The notes under the pieces were generated by a model, which worked only from the letters and a program-made list of their open reading frames with translations, ran no database searches and was not told where the DNA came from. From Asaia bogorensis (lineage in GTDB: Bacteria; Pseudomonadota; Alphaproteobacteria; Reyranellales; Reyranellaceae), in assembly GCA_945905835.1 (NCBI GenBank), contig CAMDQJ010000027.1:1-39401 (forward strand): DNA of 39,401 bases, written 5' to 3'. Both the position numbers and the translations under genes were made by a program. Positions within the stretch are counted from its first letter, which is position 1. Each line of letters starts with the position of its first letter. Shown here in pieces: positions 19,336 through 29,208 of this stretch.

Positions 19336-20025
19336 CTAGGCCCCTCCCCCTACCTGGTCAAGCAGGTCGGCCAGCAGGGTGAGCGTCTCGGAATCGGGCA
19401 TGCCGTCGACTTGGGAAGGCCGGAAGTGGCGCTGGAACGCCTTCACGATCTCCTTTGGCGGCACCGCCACCGGCGGCGCATAGCCGAACCTTTGCAATGC
19501 CGTATGGATTTTGCCGTCGATGGGCCGCCCGCCCGCTCTCGGCCACAGCCCGATACCGGCGCCCGCCAGCGTCGCCCAGGGGAAGCGGCGGCCGGGGTCG
19601 GTCTTGCGCTGGGGGGCGATGTCGGAATGGCCGACCACGTTGCGCGGCACGATGGCGGGATGGCGGACGATGATTTCGCGGCAGAGCTCGATCAGGGCGG
19701 CGATCTGGGCCGGTGGATAGTCGTGCCGGTCGCCGTGCAGGTTCACGATCTCGATGCCGATCGAGGTGGTGTTGAGCGCCTCGCGACCGCGCCAATACGA
19801 ACGGCCGGCGTGCCAGGCGGTGCGGCCTTCGGGCACCAGGCGATAAAGCGTGCCGTCCTCGGCCAGCACGTAATGCGCGCTGACGCGATGCTCGCGGCTG
19901 GGATCGCACAGGATGTCGAGCGATTCCCGCAGCGGCAGCTCGGTGTAGTGCAGCACCAGCACGTCGACCGCGCCGCCGGCAGGACGCGGCGCGTGGTTGG
20001 GCGACGGATGGTCGGCGGTGTTCAC
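19336..20025 (-). CDS. N-acetylmuramoyl-L-alanine amidase, AmpD/family 2
   Basis: Zinc amidase that cleaves the MurNAc-L-Ala bond; cytoplasmic AmpD members recycle anhydro-muropeptides. The 229-residue product has the amidase_2 fold with LHYTE (H26), TSIGIEIVN and GHSDIAPQRKTDPG, giving zinc ligands H26, H133 and D143. A C-terminal region (about 175-226) with IHTALQRFGY and AFQRHFRP resembles the peptidoglycan-binding helix domain found in many amidases of this group. No signal peptide is visible, which favours a cytoplasmic AmpD-like role, but the extra C-terminal domain also occurs in AmiD-like proteins. Start is GTG at 20025, overlapping the upstream acyltransferase stop by 4 bp. Confidence 0.93.
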   Translation of the reverse strand: MNTADHPSPNHAPRPAGGAVDVLVLHYTELPLRESLDILCDPSREHRVSAHYVLAEDGTLYRLVPEGRTAWHAGRSYWRGREALNTTSIGIEIVNLHGDRHDYPPAQIAALIELCREIIVRHPAIVPRNVVGHSDIAPQRKTDPGRRFPWATLAGAGIGLWPRAGGRPIDGKIHTALQRFGYAPPVAVPPKEIVKAFQRHFRPSQVDGMPDSETLTLLADLLDQVGGGA

Positions 20026-21038
20026 CCGATCATTCTAACCAAATATCGCCGCGCCGGGTGCTCGATGACGGTGTAGAGAACCGCCGCCGCGGCGATCGCC
20101 ACGATCAGCATGAGCGCCGCCGCCGCGGGCCGAGGCAGAAGCGCCGTGGTCCGCAGCCACAGCAGCTCGAGCACTAGCCAGTGCACGACGTAGAGCGAAT
20201 AGGATCGCTCGACCAGCCAGCGCAGCGGCTGCCACGCCAGTGCTCGCGACAAGGCTCCGTCGGCCTGGGCCAGCAGGAACAGCAGGGCGGCGAAGCCGGC
20301 CACGACCAGCATGTCGGCCGCCAGGTTGCGTCCGGCGAAGGGTACGAGGATCGCGATCGCCATAAGAGCGACGCCGAGCAGCTGCGCCACGATGTCGGAC
20401 CAGGCCGCATCGTGGCGGGCGAAATCCATGGCCCGGCGCAGCACCATGCCGATGGCGAACTCGCAGACGAAGCGCAGCGCGTAGCAGCGCTCGTCGTCGT
20501 ACAGGCTGGCGCTGCCGTCGAGGACGTAGCCTGCCGCCAGAATCGCGAGCAGGCCGACGACTGCGGCGACCGCCTGCCGGACGCTCGCAAGGCGCAACGG
20601 GACGAAGACGATCAGGGGAAACAGCAGATAGCCCGCCCATTCGAGGCTGATGCTCCAGCTCGGCGGATTGACGAGTTGCGAGGCCTCGCCGCTCCAGGCC
20701 TGCGCGAGGGCCGCGTAGGTGAACAACTCCGACAAGCTGAAGCCGCCCCGCTTCAGGACGAACAACGCCAGCACGGCAAGCCACACCGGAAAGGTCCGGG
20801 CGATGCGGCGGCCGAGGAAATGCGCATAGGCGGCGATGCCGTCGCGGCGAAACTCCTCGCCGTGGACATGCGTCAGGATCAGGCCCGACAGAATGAAGAA
20901 CAGGTCGGCGCCGAGGTAGCCGAGGCCGGCCAAGGGCATCTCGCCCTGCCACAACCCGCTCAGATGGAAAGACACGACCCACAGCGTCGCCACGGCCCGC
21001 AGGCCGGTCAGGGCGGGTATGTCGCGCGGGACCGTCAG
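20022..21038 (-). CDS. Acyltransferase 3 family membrane protein
   Basis: Polytopic acyltransferase of the family that O-acylates surface sugars, lipids or other envelope molecules. The N-terminus IPALTGLRAVATLWVV-SFHLSG is the family signature with the catalytic histidine, followed by GYLGADLFFILSGLIL, RRIARTFPVWL and PPSWSISLEWAGYLLFP. About ten hydrophobic segments follow to the C-terminus. The start is a problem: homology begins at LTVPRDIPALTG, and no ATG, GTG or TTG lies in frame just upstream of it. A CTG at 21038 overlaps the preceding stop by 4 bp (CTGA), like neighbouring junctions, and is my choice. An upstream start inside the MaoC-like gene is the alternative. The target is not predictable from sequence. 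Confidence 0.85.
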   Translation of the reverse strand: MTVPRDIPALTGLRAVATLWVVSFHLSGLWQGEMPLAGLGYLGADLFFILSGLILTHVHGEEFRRDGIAAYAHFLGRRIARTFPVWLAVLALFVLKRGGFSLSELFTYAALAQAWSGEASQLVNPPSWSISLEWAGYLLFPLIVFVPLRLASVRQAVAAVVGLLAILAAGYVLDGSASLYDDERCYALRFVCEFAIGMVLRRAMDFARHDAAWSDIVAQLLGVALMAIAILVPFAGRNLAADMLVVAGFAALLFLLAQADGALSRALAWQPLRWLVERSYSLYVVHWLVLELLWLRTTALLPRPAAAALMLIVAIAAAAVLYTVIEHPARRYLVRMIG

Positions 21039-21484
21039 GCGGCGTCGCGCAGCAGCGTGTCGAGGACGCCGTCGGCGATCAGCCGGCCGCCTCCTTCGAC
21101 GCCGAAGGCCTCGACCCGGAAGCTGAGCCGCGCCATGCCGCTGGTCGGCAACAGGTCGTCGATCACGAGCGTCAGCACCGCTGCCTCGCCGACATAAAGA
21201 GGATGGTGGAAGTCCATGCGCAACCCGCCCCACAGGCCGTGGGCAAGACCGGGCACGTTCATACCGATCAGGCGCGACAGGCGGGCGATAATCAGGCCTT
21301 CGTAAACGACACGGCCATCGAGGCCGAGACGGCGCGCAAAGTCGGCGGCGCCATGAACGGCACTGCGGTCGCCCGAAAGGGCGGCAAAGCCTTCCATGTC
21401 CTCGGCGGCGATCGAGAAGCGGTCGGTGAATTTCTGTCCGGCTTGCAGAAGCCCCAGCCGGTCGGGTGCAACAATTGCGTTCAT
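21035..21484 (-). CDS. MaoC-like (R)-hydratase/hotdog protein
   Basis: Single hotdog-fold protein of the MaoC/(R)-specific enoyl-CoA hydratase type, 149 residues from the ATG at 21484 (AGG 7 nt upstream). The hydratase loop reads FAALSGDRSAVHGAADFA, retaining the Asp and His spaced as in PhaJ-type enzymes (D-x4-H). The usual Asn two residues after Asp is Ser, and the following family segment VVHG is VVYEG. It therefore may be an active acyl-CoA hydratase with altered substrate choice, or a hotdog protein with another role. It is translationally coupled by a 4-bp overlap to the acyltransferase, followed by the amidase, so the three form one operon. The upstream 100 bp are AT-rich, fitting a promoter. 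Confidence 0.85.
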   Translation of the reverse strand: MNAIVAPDRLGLLQAGQKFTDRFSIAAEDMEGFAALSGDRSAVHGAADFARRLGLDGRVVYEGLIIARLSRLIGMNVPGLAHGLWGGLRMDFHHPLYVGEAAVLTLVIDDLLPTSGMARLSFRVEAFGVEGGGRLIADGVLDTLLRDAA

Positions 21485-21586
21485 GGGGTTACCTGAAAAT
21501 AGGCACTTACGATGAATATATCTTATTTTACTCCCCACCTTGGACCGCCACAACGAAGCAAGGGTAACGTTCGCATCAAAGGCGCC
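21485..21586 (-). promoter_or_regulatory. AT-rich intergenic region ahead of the MaoC-acyltransferase-amidase operon
   Basis: This 102-bp gap contains an AT-rich tract on the minus strand (AGTAAAATAAGATATATTC, about 21513-21531) in an otherwise GC-rich region, which suggests a promoter for the downstream operon. No clear -35 element could be paired with it. Confidence 0.35.
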
Positions 21587-22297
21587 TCACGCCGGCACCA
21601 GCCCGCGTTCCCGTTTCAGGCGGTCATAGGCGTCGTTGATCAGCGCGAGCTTGCGGTTGGCGACGGCGATCGCCTCCTCGGGCAGGCCCTCGGCGATCAT
21701 CCGGTCGGGATGGTTAGCACAGACCTGGCGCAGCCACGCCTCGCGGATCTGCTCGTCGGTCGCCAGCGGATCGATGCCGAGGACGACGCAGGGCTCGCAT
21801 TCGACGTCGCCCAGTGCTGCGGCCTGGGCGCGCTCGAAGCGCGCCGAATCAAGGCGGAAGATCTTCGCCATCTCGGCCAGGTACGCCGCTTCCTCGGTGG
21901 AAATCTTGCCGTCGGCCCTGGCGATGTCGAACAGGCCTTCGAGCACGCTTTCGAGGATTTCCGGCGCATCGGGAAACAACGCCGCCACCTGGCGCGCGTA
22001 AGGCTCGAAGCCGACGGCGTCGCGCTTGGCCAGATTGAAGAAGCGCTCGACGTTCTTCTCCTCGCCCGCCGGCACCTGGAAGAACGACTGGAAGGCCTCG
22101 ACCTCGTCGCGCGTCACCTCGCCGTCGACGCCGGCGATCTTGGCGCCGAGCGCGATCACGCCGATGGTGAAGGCAATCTGGCGCAAGCCGGGATGCGTGC
22201 CGTCTTCAGGCGCCGATGTCGTGCCGAGCAGCGCACCGATCGGGCCGCCGATGCCCAGCCGCGATGCGCTATCGACGAGCTTGTCCCAGATCCTCAT
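21587..22297 (-). CDS. TerB/J-domain co-chaperone (DjlA-like)
   Basis: Co-chaperone-like protein that would stimulate DnaK ATPase. The 236-residue product has a TerB/DjlA-type helical domain (about 38-160, with AKIAGVDGEVTRDE and FDIARADGKIST acidic loops) and a C-terminal J-domain (168-232) with VLGIDPLATDEQIREAW and the diagnostic HPD at 196-198. It lacks the N-terminal membrane segment of E. coli DjlA, so it is likely cytoplasmic. It follows the TauE/SafE permease by 10 bp and is probably co-transcribed with it, though I see no functional link. Confidence 0.9.
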   Translation of the reverse strand: MRIWDKLVDSASRLGIGGPIGALLGTTSAPEDGTHPGLRQIAFTIGVIALGAKIAGVDGEVTRDEVEAFQSFFQVPAGEEKNVERFFNLAKRDAVGFEPYARQVAALFPDAPEILESVLEGLFDIARADGKISTEEAAYLAEMAKIFRLDSARFERAQAAALGDVECEPCVVLGIDPLATDEQIREAWLRQVCANHPDRMIAEGLPEEAIAVANRKLALINDAYDRLKRERGLVPA

Positions 22298-22307
22298 GGC
22301 CGTCCGC

Positions 22308-23039
22308 TTACAGGATCAGCACGCCGATTGCCACGGCGACCAAGAGTCCCAGCGCCAGGCGGCGGTAGAAGCGCTCGCTGGCCAGCGGGAACAGCCGTCC
22401 GCCCGCCATGCCGCCCGCGATCACCGCCGGCGCCAGCACCAGCGCCTGCAGCGCGGTGTCCCATCCGATCAATTGGCGCGCCGTGAACACCGCCAGCGTC
22501 GCGAGGTCGACAAACACGAAATAGGTCGTGAGGTTGGCGCGCACGAGCGCCGCCGCCTCGGTGCCGGCGAGGTAGTAGAAGATGACCGGCGGGCCGGCCA
22601 TGCCTGACAGGCCGTTGAGGAAACCGCTGCACGCGCCCGCGGCCAGCGTCGCGACAAGGTTCGGCCGGCCGGCGTAACGCCAGCCGCTCGCCAGCATGGC
22701 AACCGCCGCCAGCACGATCGCGGAGATCAGCCAGCGCATGGGCTGCGAATCGATCCAGGTGAGCGCGAGGTTGCCGATGGGGATGGCGGCCACGGCGGCC
22801 AGCAGCAGAAGGCCGATCCGCCGCCAGTCGACTAGCCGGACCACCGGCAACAGGAGCGGCAGGGCCACGACGATTTCCAGAAGCAGACAGAGTGCAATTC
22901 CCACGGCCGGGCCGTAGAGGGCCGAAAAAGCCGGCGTCATCAGCATGGCAGCGCCGAAGCCCGCGAAGCCTCGCACCATGCCGGCGATGAACGCCACGAT
23001 CGCGGCGATGATGAAGGGAGCGGCGAGAATTTCCGGCAT
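22308..23039 (-). CDS. TauE/SafE family sulfite/anion exporter-like permease
   Basis: Integral inner-membrane protein of 243 residues with about eight hydrophobic segments. The family hallmarks are the N-terminal [17 protein letters not shown] repeat and the C-terminal counterpart [19 protein letters not shown]. Members export sulfite, sulfoacetate or other small organic anions; the substrate here cannot be read from sequence. ATG at 23039. It is divergent from uvrB, with 59 bp between the two starts, so their promoters share this space. Confidence 0.92.
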   Translation of the reverse strand: MPEILAAPFIIAAIVAFIAGMVRGFAGFGAAMLMTPAFSALYGPAVGIALCLLLEIVVALPLLLPVVRLVDWRRIGLLLLAAVAAIPIGNLALTWIDSQPMRWLISAIVLAAVAMLASGWRYAGRPNLVATLAAGACSGFLNGLSGMAGPPVIFYYLAGTEAAALVRANLTTYFVFVDLATLAVFTARQLIGWDTALQALVLAPAVIAGGMAGGRLFPLASERFYRRLALGLLVAVAIGVLIL

Positions 23040-23060
23040 CTGCAGTGGGCAAACCTAGCA

Positions 23061-23091
23061 TTGCCGAAGCACCGCCCACACATCATATAAT
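23061..23091 (+). promoter_or_regulatory. Candidate uvrB promoter (TTGCCG - 19 bp - TATAAT)
   Basis: A perfect -10 hexamer TATAAT is at 23086-23091 with a partial -35 TTGCCG (4 of 6 matches) at 23061-23066. The 19-bp spacer is longer than optimal. The expected transcription start is near 23098, essentially at the uvrB ATG (23099). No LexA-type operator was recognised in this short region. Confidence 0.5.
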
Positions 23092-23098
23092 CGAGGCC

Positions 23099-25288
<2,190 letters not shown>

Positions 25289-25298
25289 AAGCCACGGG

Positions 25299-26112
25299 TT
25301 ACTTCTTTCGCGCCTTGAACTCCTGCTCGATCTCGGCGAGTTCGTTCTTAGCGTTGTCGAAGCCGGGGCGTTCCCCTTCTTCAAGCGCCTCGGCGGTCTC
25401 CAGATGCTCCTTGGCTTCGGCGATCGCTTCCTCGCAGCGCGCAAGCTGGCCCTCGATGCCGCATGAGATACGGGCGATGGAAATCAGTACACGGCCAAGG
25501 TCGATGGCATCGTAGGGACTTACATCGTCGCCTGCCTGTTTGCGGAACGCCGCCAGCGCGCGTTCGTAGAGCGCCAGCGCTTCGAGCAGACTCCCCGGCG
25601 CGTCGCGCCGCTGCGTCATCTGCTCCAGGAGGTCGCCCAGCCGGCGCTGGTCGATGTCGGGAGTGTCCGTGCTCGCAATCAGCCGCTCCTACAAGGCGAC
25701 CGCATCGGCAAAGGCGCGGTCGGCCTTCGCCGCATCGTTGACGACATCGTACAGCTTGGCGAGCGCTTCCAGCGAACGTACATGCGCGCGCATGGCGCGG
25801 CCGTCCTTGTCCGGCCGCGTCAGGTTGCGCGCGCTGATCTCGCGCGCGCGTTCCCAGGCCTCGATCGCGCCAGCAATATCGTCGTTCTTTTCACGCACCT
25901 TGCCGACGTTGCTCCAGGCGCTCGTGAGCCAGGCCAGGTAAACGTCACCTTCCGGGAAGCGCGCGACAAAATCCTGCGCCAGGACGAGCGACTGGTCGGC
26001 ATATTTCTGCGCCTGCTCGATCTCGCCATGCTCGAGCAGGGTCGGAACGACCGACAGATAGAGGCGCGTTCGCGTCGGATCGACGCGCTTGTCGCCCTCG
26101 CGTTCGCCGACC
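25299..26112 (-). pseudogene. TPR-repeat protein remnant (5' truncated, internal amber stop)
   Basis: A single minus-strand frame encodes Ala/Glu-rich helical repeats of TPR type, for example EIEQAQKYADQSLVLAQDF, AIEAWERAREISARN and LLEALALYERALAAFRKQ. Two lesions are seen. First, an in-frame TAG at 25689-25691 interrupts AVAL-stop-ERLIAS; the same frame continues cleanly on both sides, and a Tyr there (ALYERL) would match the repeat pattern, so a Tyr-to-stop change is likely. Second, the coding character stops at about 26112, where a patatin fragment on the other strand begins. The 5' part of the gene, including any N-terminal domain, is missing. The downstream segment ends in a lysine-rich tail (EFKARKK). 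Its original function is unknown. Confidence 0.7.
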
Positions 26113-26787
26113 GCCTATCCCAACCGCAAGATCAAGCTGGTGTCGGCGGTGCTCGCCAGCACCGCGGCGCCGACCTATTTCCAGCCTGAATTCTTCGAGA
26201 TCGCCGAGGGCCTGCGCGGCGGCTTCGTCGATGGCGGCGCCAGTCCGCACAACAACCCGTCGCTGCTGTTGCTCCTGCTGTCGACGCTGCACGGCTACAA
26301 TTTCAACTGGAAGGTCGGCGACGACAACCTGCTGCTGATGTCGGTCGGCACCGGCGTGTTCCGCAAGCGTCAAACCGAAGCCGAGATGCGCCGCTTCCTG
26401 CCGGCCCAGCTCGCCGTCAACGCGCTGGTCTCGATGATCGACGATTCCAACCGCCAGACGCAGGCGCTGCTGCAGCTCATGGGCACCTCGCCGACCGCCC
26501 GCATCATCGATGCCGAGATGGGCGATCTCAGGGCCGACCAGATGAGCGACAAGAAGCTGCTGCACTACCTGCGCTACGACGCCCAGCTCGAGATCGACTG
26601 GCTGGCCAAGAACCTTGGCATCCAGATCTCGCCCGACGACATCAAGCGCGTGCAGGCGATGGACAATCCCTCGACCATGGACACGCTGATCAATATCGGC
26701 CGCACCATCGCCCAGCGCCACGTCGAGCCAAAACACTTCCCCGAGATCTTCACCAAGACGGTCTGGCGGCCGTCGAGCACGCCGTGA
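26113..26787 (+). pseudogene. Patatin-like phospholipase remnant (N-terminal half missing)
   Basis: Plus-strand frame encoding the C-terminal half of a patatin-family lipase: SAVLASTAAPTYFQPE, then FVDGGASPHNNPS containing the DGG motif with the catalytic Asp, then LLMSVGTG and a long helical C-terminus ending KTVWRPSSTP. The N-terminal half, with the oxyanion loop and the GxSxG nucleophile, is absent. The frame begins abruptly at about 26113 next to the TPR remnant on the opposite strand. Without the nucleophile it cannot be an active lipase. The frame is otherwise open for about 225 codons, so the loss appears recent. A short open extension upstream (from TTG 26089) encodes only sequence antisense to the TPR frame. 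Confidence 0.75.
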
Positions 26788-26797
26788 AGCGGACGTT

Positions 26798-27586
26798 CTA
26801 AGTCTCGCGGCCGAGCGCGCTTTCGTGCCAGCGCCGCAGCAGCAGGTGCGACAGCAGGCTGAGCACCAGGAAGATCGCGATGCCGGCGGCCGAGATCAGA
26901 ACCAGGGCCGCGAACATGCGCGGCACCTTGAGCTGGTAGCCGGCCTCGAGGATGCGGAAGGCCAGCCCCGAGGCGTTGCCACCGGAGCCCGCGACGAACT
27001 CCGCCACCACCGCGCCGATCAGGGCGAGGCCACCCGAAATGCGCAGGCCGGCAAGGAAATAGGGCAGCGCTGCCGGCAACCGCAGATGCACGAGTGTCTT
27101 CCAGCGCCCGGCACCATAGAGCTCGAACAGGCTGAGCAGGTTGTGGTCGACCGAGCTCAGGCCGAGGATCGTGTTGGACAGGATCGGGAAGAACGCCACC
27201 AGCCAGGCGCAGATCAGCAGCGAGAGATCGACATCGTTGGCCCAGGCGATGATCAGCGGCGCGATCGCCACGATCGGCGTCACCTGCAGGATGATGGCGT
27301 AGGGATAGAACGAGGCCTCGATCCATTTGGATTGGGCGAACAGGATCGCCAGCGCGCCGCCGACGACGACGGCCGCCAGCAGGGCCTCGGCGGTAACGGT
27401 GAGCGTGATCCACAGCGCTGGCGCCAGCGTCGGCCAGTCCTGGACCAGCGTATGGCCGATCAAGACCGGCCCGGGCAGGATATAGCTCGGCACACCGGCC
27501 CAGCGCACGACGCCCTCCCACAACGCCAGCATGACGATGCCGACCACGATCGGGCCGACGATCCGCGCGGTTGCCAGCCGGCTCAT
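26798..27586 (-). CDS. ABC transporter permease (NitT/TauT type)
   Basis: Inner-membrane permease of the nitrate/taurine/aromatic-type ABC importers (SsuC/TauC-like). The 262-residue product has about six transmembrane segments, and the EAA-type loop ELYGAGRWKTLVHLRLPAALPYFLAGLRIS contacts the ATPase. From the ATG at 27586 it overlaps the ATPase stop by 4 bp (ATGA). The frame extends far upstream on the same strand, but that part lies inside the ATPase gene. No substrate-binding protein gene is next to it. Its last codons are 10 bp from the patatin remnant. Confidence 0.93.
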   Translation of the reverse strand: MSRLATARIVGPIVVGIVMLALWEGVVRWAGVPSYILPGPVLIGHTLVQDWPTLAPALWITLTVTAEALLAAVVVGGALAILFAQSKWIEASFYPYAIILQVTPIVAIAPLIIAWANDVDLSLLICAWLVAFFPILSNTILGLSSVDHNLLSLFELYGAGRWKTLVHLRLPAALPYFLAGLRISGGLALIGAVVAEFVAGSGGNASGLAFRILEAGYQLKVPRMFAALVLISAAGIAIFLVLSLLSHLLLRRWHESALGRET

Positions 27587-28323
27587 GCCGCCATCGCCTG
27601 GCCGAGGCGGCCCGAGGCCACCCGGCAGATCGCGGCGTACTCGGGCGAGGTCCGGAACGAGTCGGGGCGCGGATAGGGCGCCTCCACCCTGATCTGCGAC
27701 AGGATCCGGCCGGGCCGCGCCGCCATGATGGCGATGCGCTGGGAGAGGAACACCGATTCGAACACCGAGTGCGTGACGAACACCGCGGTGAATTTCGTGC
27801 GCTGCCATAGCTCCAGAAGATCGGCGTTGAGGCGATGGCGCGTGATCTCGTCGAGGGCGGCGAACGGCTCGTCCATCAGCAGGAGCCGTGGCGCCGTCAC
27901 AAGGGCGCGCGCGATCGAGACGCGCATCTTCATGCCGCCCGACAGCTCGCGCGGATAGGCGCGCTCGAAACCGCCGAGACCGACCCGCTTGATCGCCTCG
28001 GCCGCCCGCGCCTCGCGCTCGCTCCCCGCCATGCCGCGCAGTTTGAGCGGCAGCACGACGTTGGCGAGCGTCGTCGCCCACGGCATCAGGGTCGGCTCCT
28101 GAAACACGAATCCAAGATCGCGCCGGCTGTCGCTCCAGGAGATCGTGCCGGCGGTCGGCGCCGTGAGGCCCGCAATCAGCCGCAGCAGCGTCGACTTTCC
28201 GCAGCCCGATGGGCCGAGAACGCTCAGGAACTCGCCCTCCTGGACGTCGAGCGACGCACCCTCGAGGGCGTGGACGCCGTTGGCGAAAACTTTGGAGACG
28301 CCGTGAACGCTGACGAGCGCCAT
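27583..28323 (-). CDS. ABC transporter ATP-binding protein (NitT/TauT type)
   Basis: Cytoplasmic ATPase of the importer whose permease follows. The 246-residue product has Walker A GPSGCGKST (37-45), the Q-loop in VFQEPTLMPWATTLANV, signature LSGGM (127-131), Walker B LLLMDEP (147-153) and the switch histidine in VFVTHSVFESVFLS. The PWAT segment after the Q-loop is typical of SsuB/TauB-like members. The ATG at 28323 shares one base with the dioxygenase stop (TGATG), so the two genes are translationally coupled, implying the transported compound relates to the dioxygenase substrate. Confidence 0.94.
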   Translation of the reverse strand: MALVSVHGVSKVFANGVHALEGASLDVQEGEFLSVLGPSGCGKSTLLRLIAGLTAPTAGTISWSDSRRDLGFVFQEPTLMPWATTLANVVLPLKLRGMAGSEREARAAEAIKRVGLGGFERAYPRELSGGMKMRVSIARALVTAPRLLLMDEPFAALDEITRHRLNADLLELWQRTKFTAVFVTHSVFESVFLSQRIAIMAARPGRILSQIRVEAPYPRPDSFRTSPEYAAICRVASGRLGQAMAA

Positions 28324-29192
28324 CAGGCCGGTGCGAGGGTCAATTTGATAGTGGCAGCCCACACCGGCAGGGGCAGCGTATTGTGCGCGACGAGATTGGC
28401 CGGCAGCGACTTGCGGTCGGTGACCCGGCGGAACGGCAGCACGAGATCGTTGCGCACGCCGAACACGGCATCGCCATCGAGATGCTCGTCGTCCTCGGGG
28501 AAAAACTCGGTGATCAGCGGCCGTCGTCCAGGCGCCTGCACGATCATGTGCAGATGCGCCGGCCGCCAGGCATCGCGGCCGAGCACGCGCAGCATGTCGC
28601 CGGCCGGGCCGTCGTCCGGCACCTTGTAGGAGACCGGTCGCACCGTGGAGAAGGCGAAGGTGCCATCGTCGGCGACCTTGAGGCGGGCATGGTAGTTGAT
28701 CGGCGACTGGCCGGGATCCTGCTGGGCATAGAGGCCGTTGCCGGCGTTCTGCCACAGGGCGAGGACCGTGCCCTTGACCGGCGCACCCTTGTCGTCAGTG
28801 ACGCTGCCGCTCACCACCAGCGGCTCGCCGACCTGGCCGCGCCACAGGTCGCCGCCATTGGGCAGGTCGGGCGCACCCTCGATGTGGAACGGACCCAGCA
28901 CCGACGACGGCGTGCCCTGCTTGTTGGCGTTCACCATGTCGACCAGCGACGACACGCCGAGCAGGTCGGAGAACAGGATGTACTCATTGCGCTTGTCGTC
29001 GGTGAACTGCGTGGCACGGGTGAGCGCACCGATCGCGGCCTCCCATTCGGCCTGGGTCACCTTGTTCTCGCGCACGAAACTGTGGAGGTGGCTCGCTAGT
29101 CCGACCAACAGGTCGCGCGTGCGCGACGATGGTGCGTTCTTGGAATATTCGGCGAAGGCTCGGGTGATGGTGTCGGGAGTGAGATTGCGCAT
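28323..29192 (-). CDS. Intradiol ring-cleavage dioxygenase (catechol/hydroxyquinol 1,2-dioxygenase-like)
   Basis: Non-haem Fe(III) dioxygenase that opens catecholic rings between the two hydroxyls. The 289-residue product has an N-terminal helical linker domain typical of catechol and hydroxyquinol 1,2-dioxygenases (about 1-100). The catalytic beta-sandwich carries the four iron ligands Y155 (GNGLYAQ), Y189 (VSYKVPDDGP), H213 and H215 (RPAHLH). The start is ATG 29192, with GGCGGA about 8 nt before. Length and linker domain exclude protocatechuate 3,4-dioxygenase. Hydroxyquinol or substituted catechol as substrate is inference. It is the first gene of an operon with the ABC ATPase and permease. 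No regulator or further beta-ketoadipate genes are seen nearby. Confidence 0.9.
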   Translation of the reverse strand: MRNLTPDTITRAFAEYSKNAPSSRTRDLLVGLASHLHSFVRENKVTQAEWEAAIGALTRATQFTDDKRNEYILFSDLLGVSSLVDMVNANKQGTPSSVLGPFHIEGAPDLPNGGDLWRGQVGEPLVVSGSVTDDKGAPVKGTVLALWQNAGNGLYAQQDPGQSPINYHARLKVADDGTFAFSTVRPVSYKVPDDGPAGDMLRVLGRDAWRPAHLHMIVQAPGRRPLITEFFPEDDEHLDGDAVFGVRNDLVLPFRRVTDRKSLPANLVAHNTLPLPVWAATIKLTLAPA

Positions 29193-29208
29193 GGAATATT
29201 TCCGCCGG

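Noticed and set aside
25689-25691. Amber codon as selenocysteine-like or pyrrolysine recoding
   Set aside because: There is no recoding signal, the gene is also 5' truncated, and a Tyr codon fits the repeat; a simple nonsense mutation is more likely.
25289-26800. Defence or toxin system made of the TPR and patatin genes
   Set aside because: Both genes are broken, so no working system can be claimed here.
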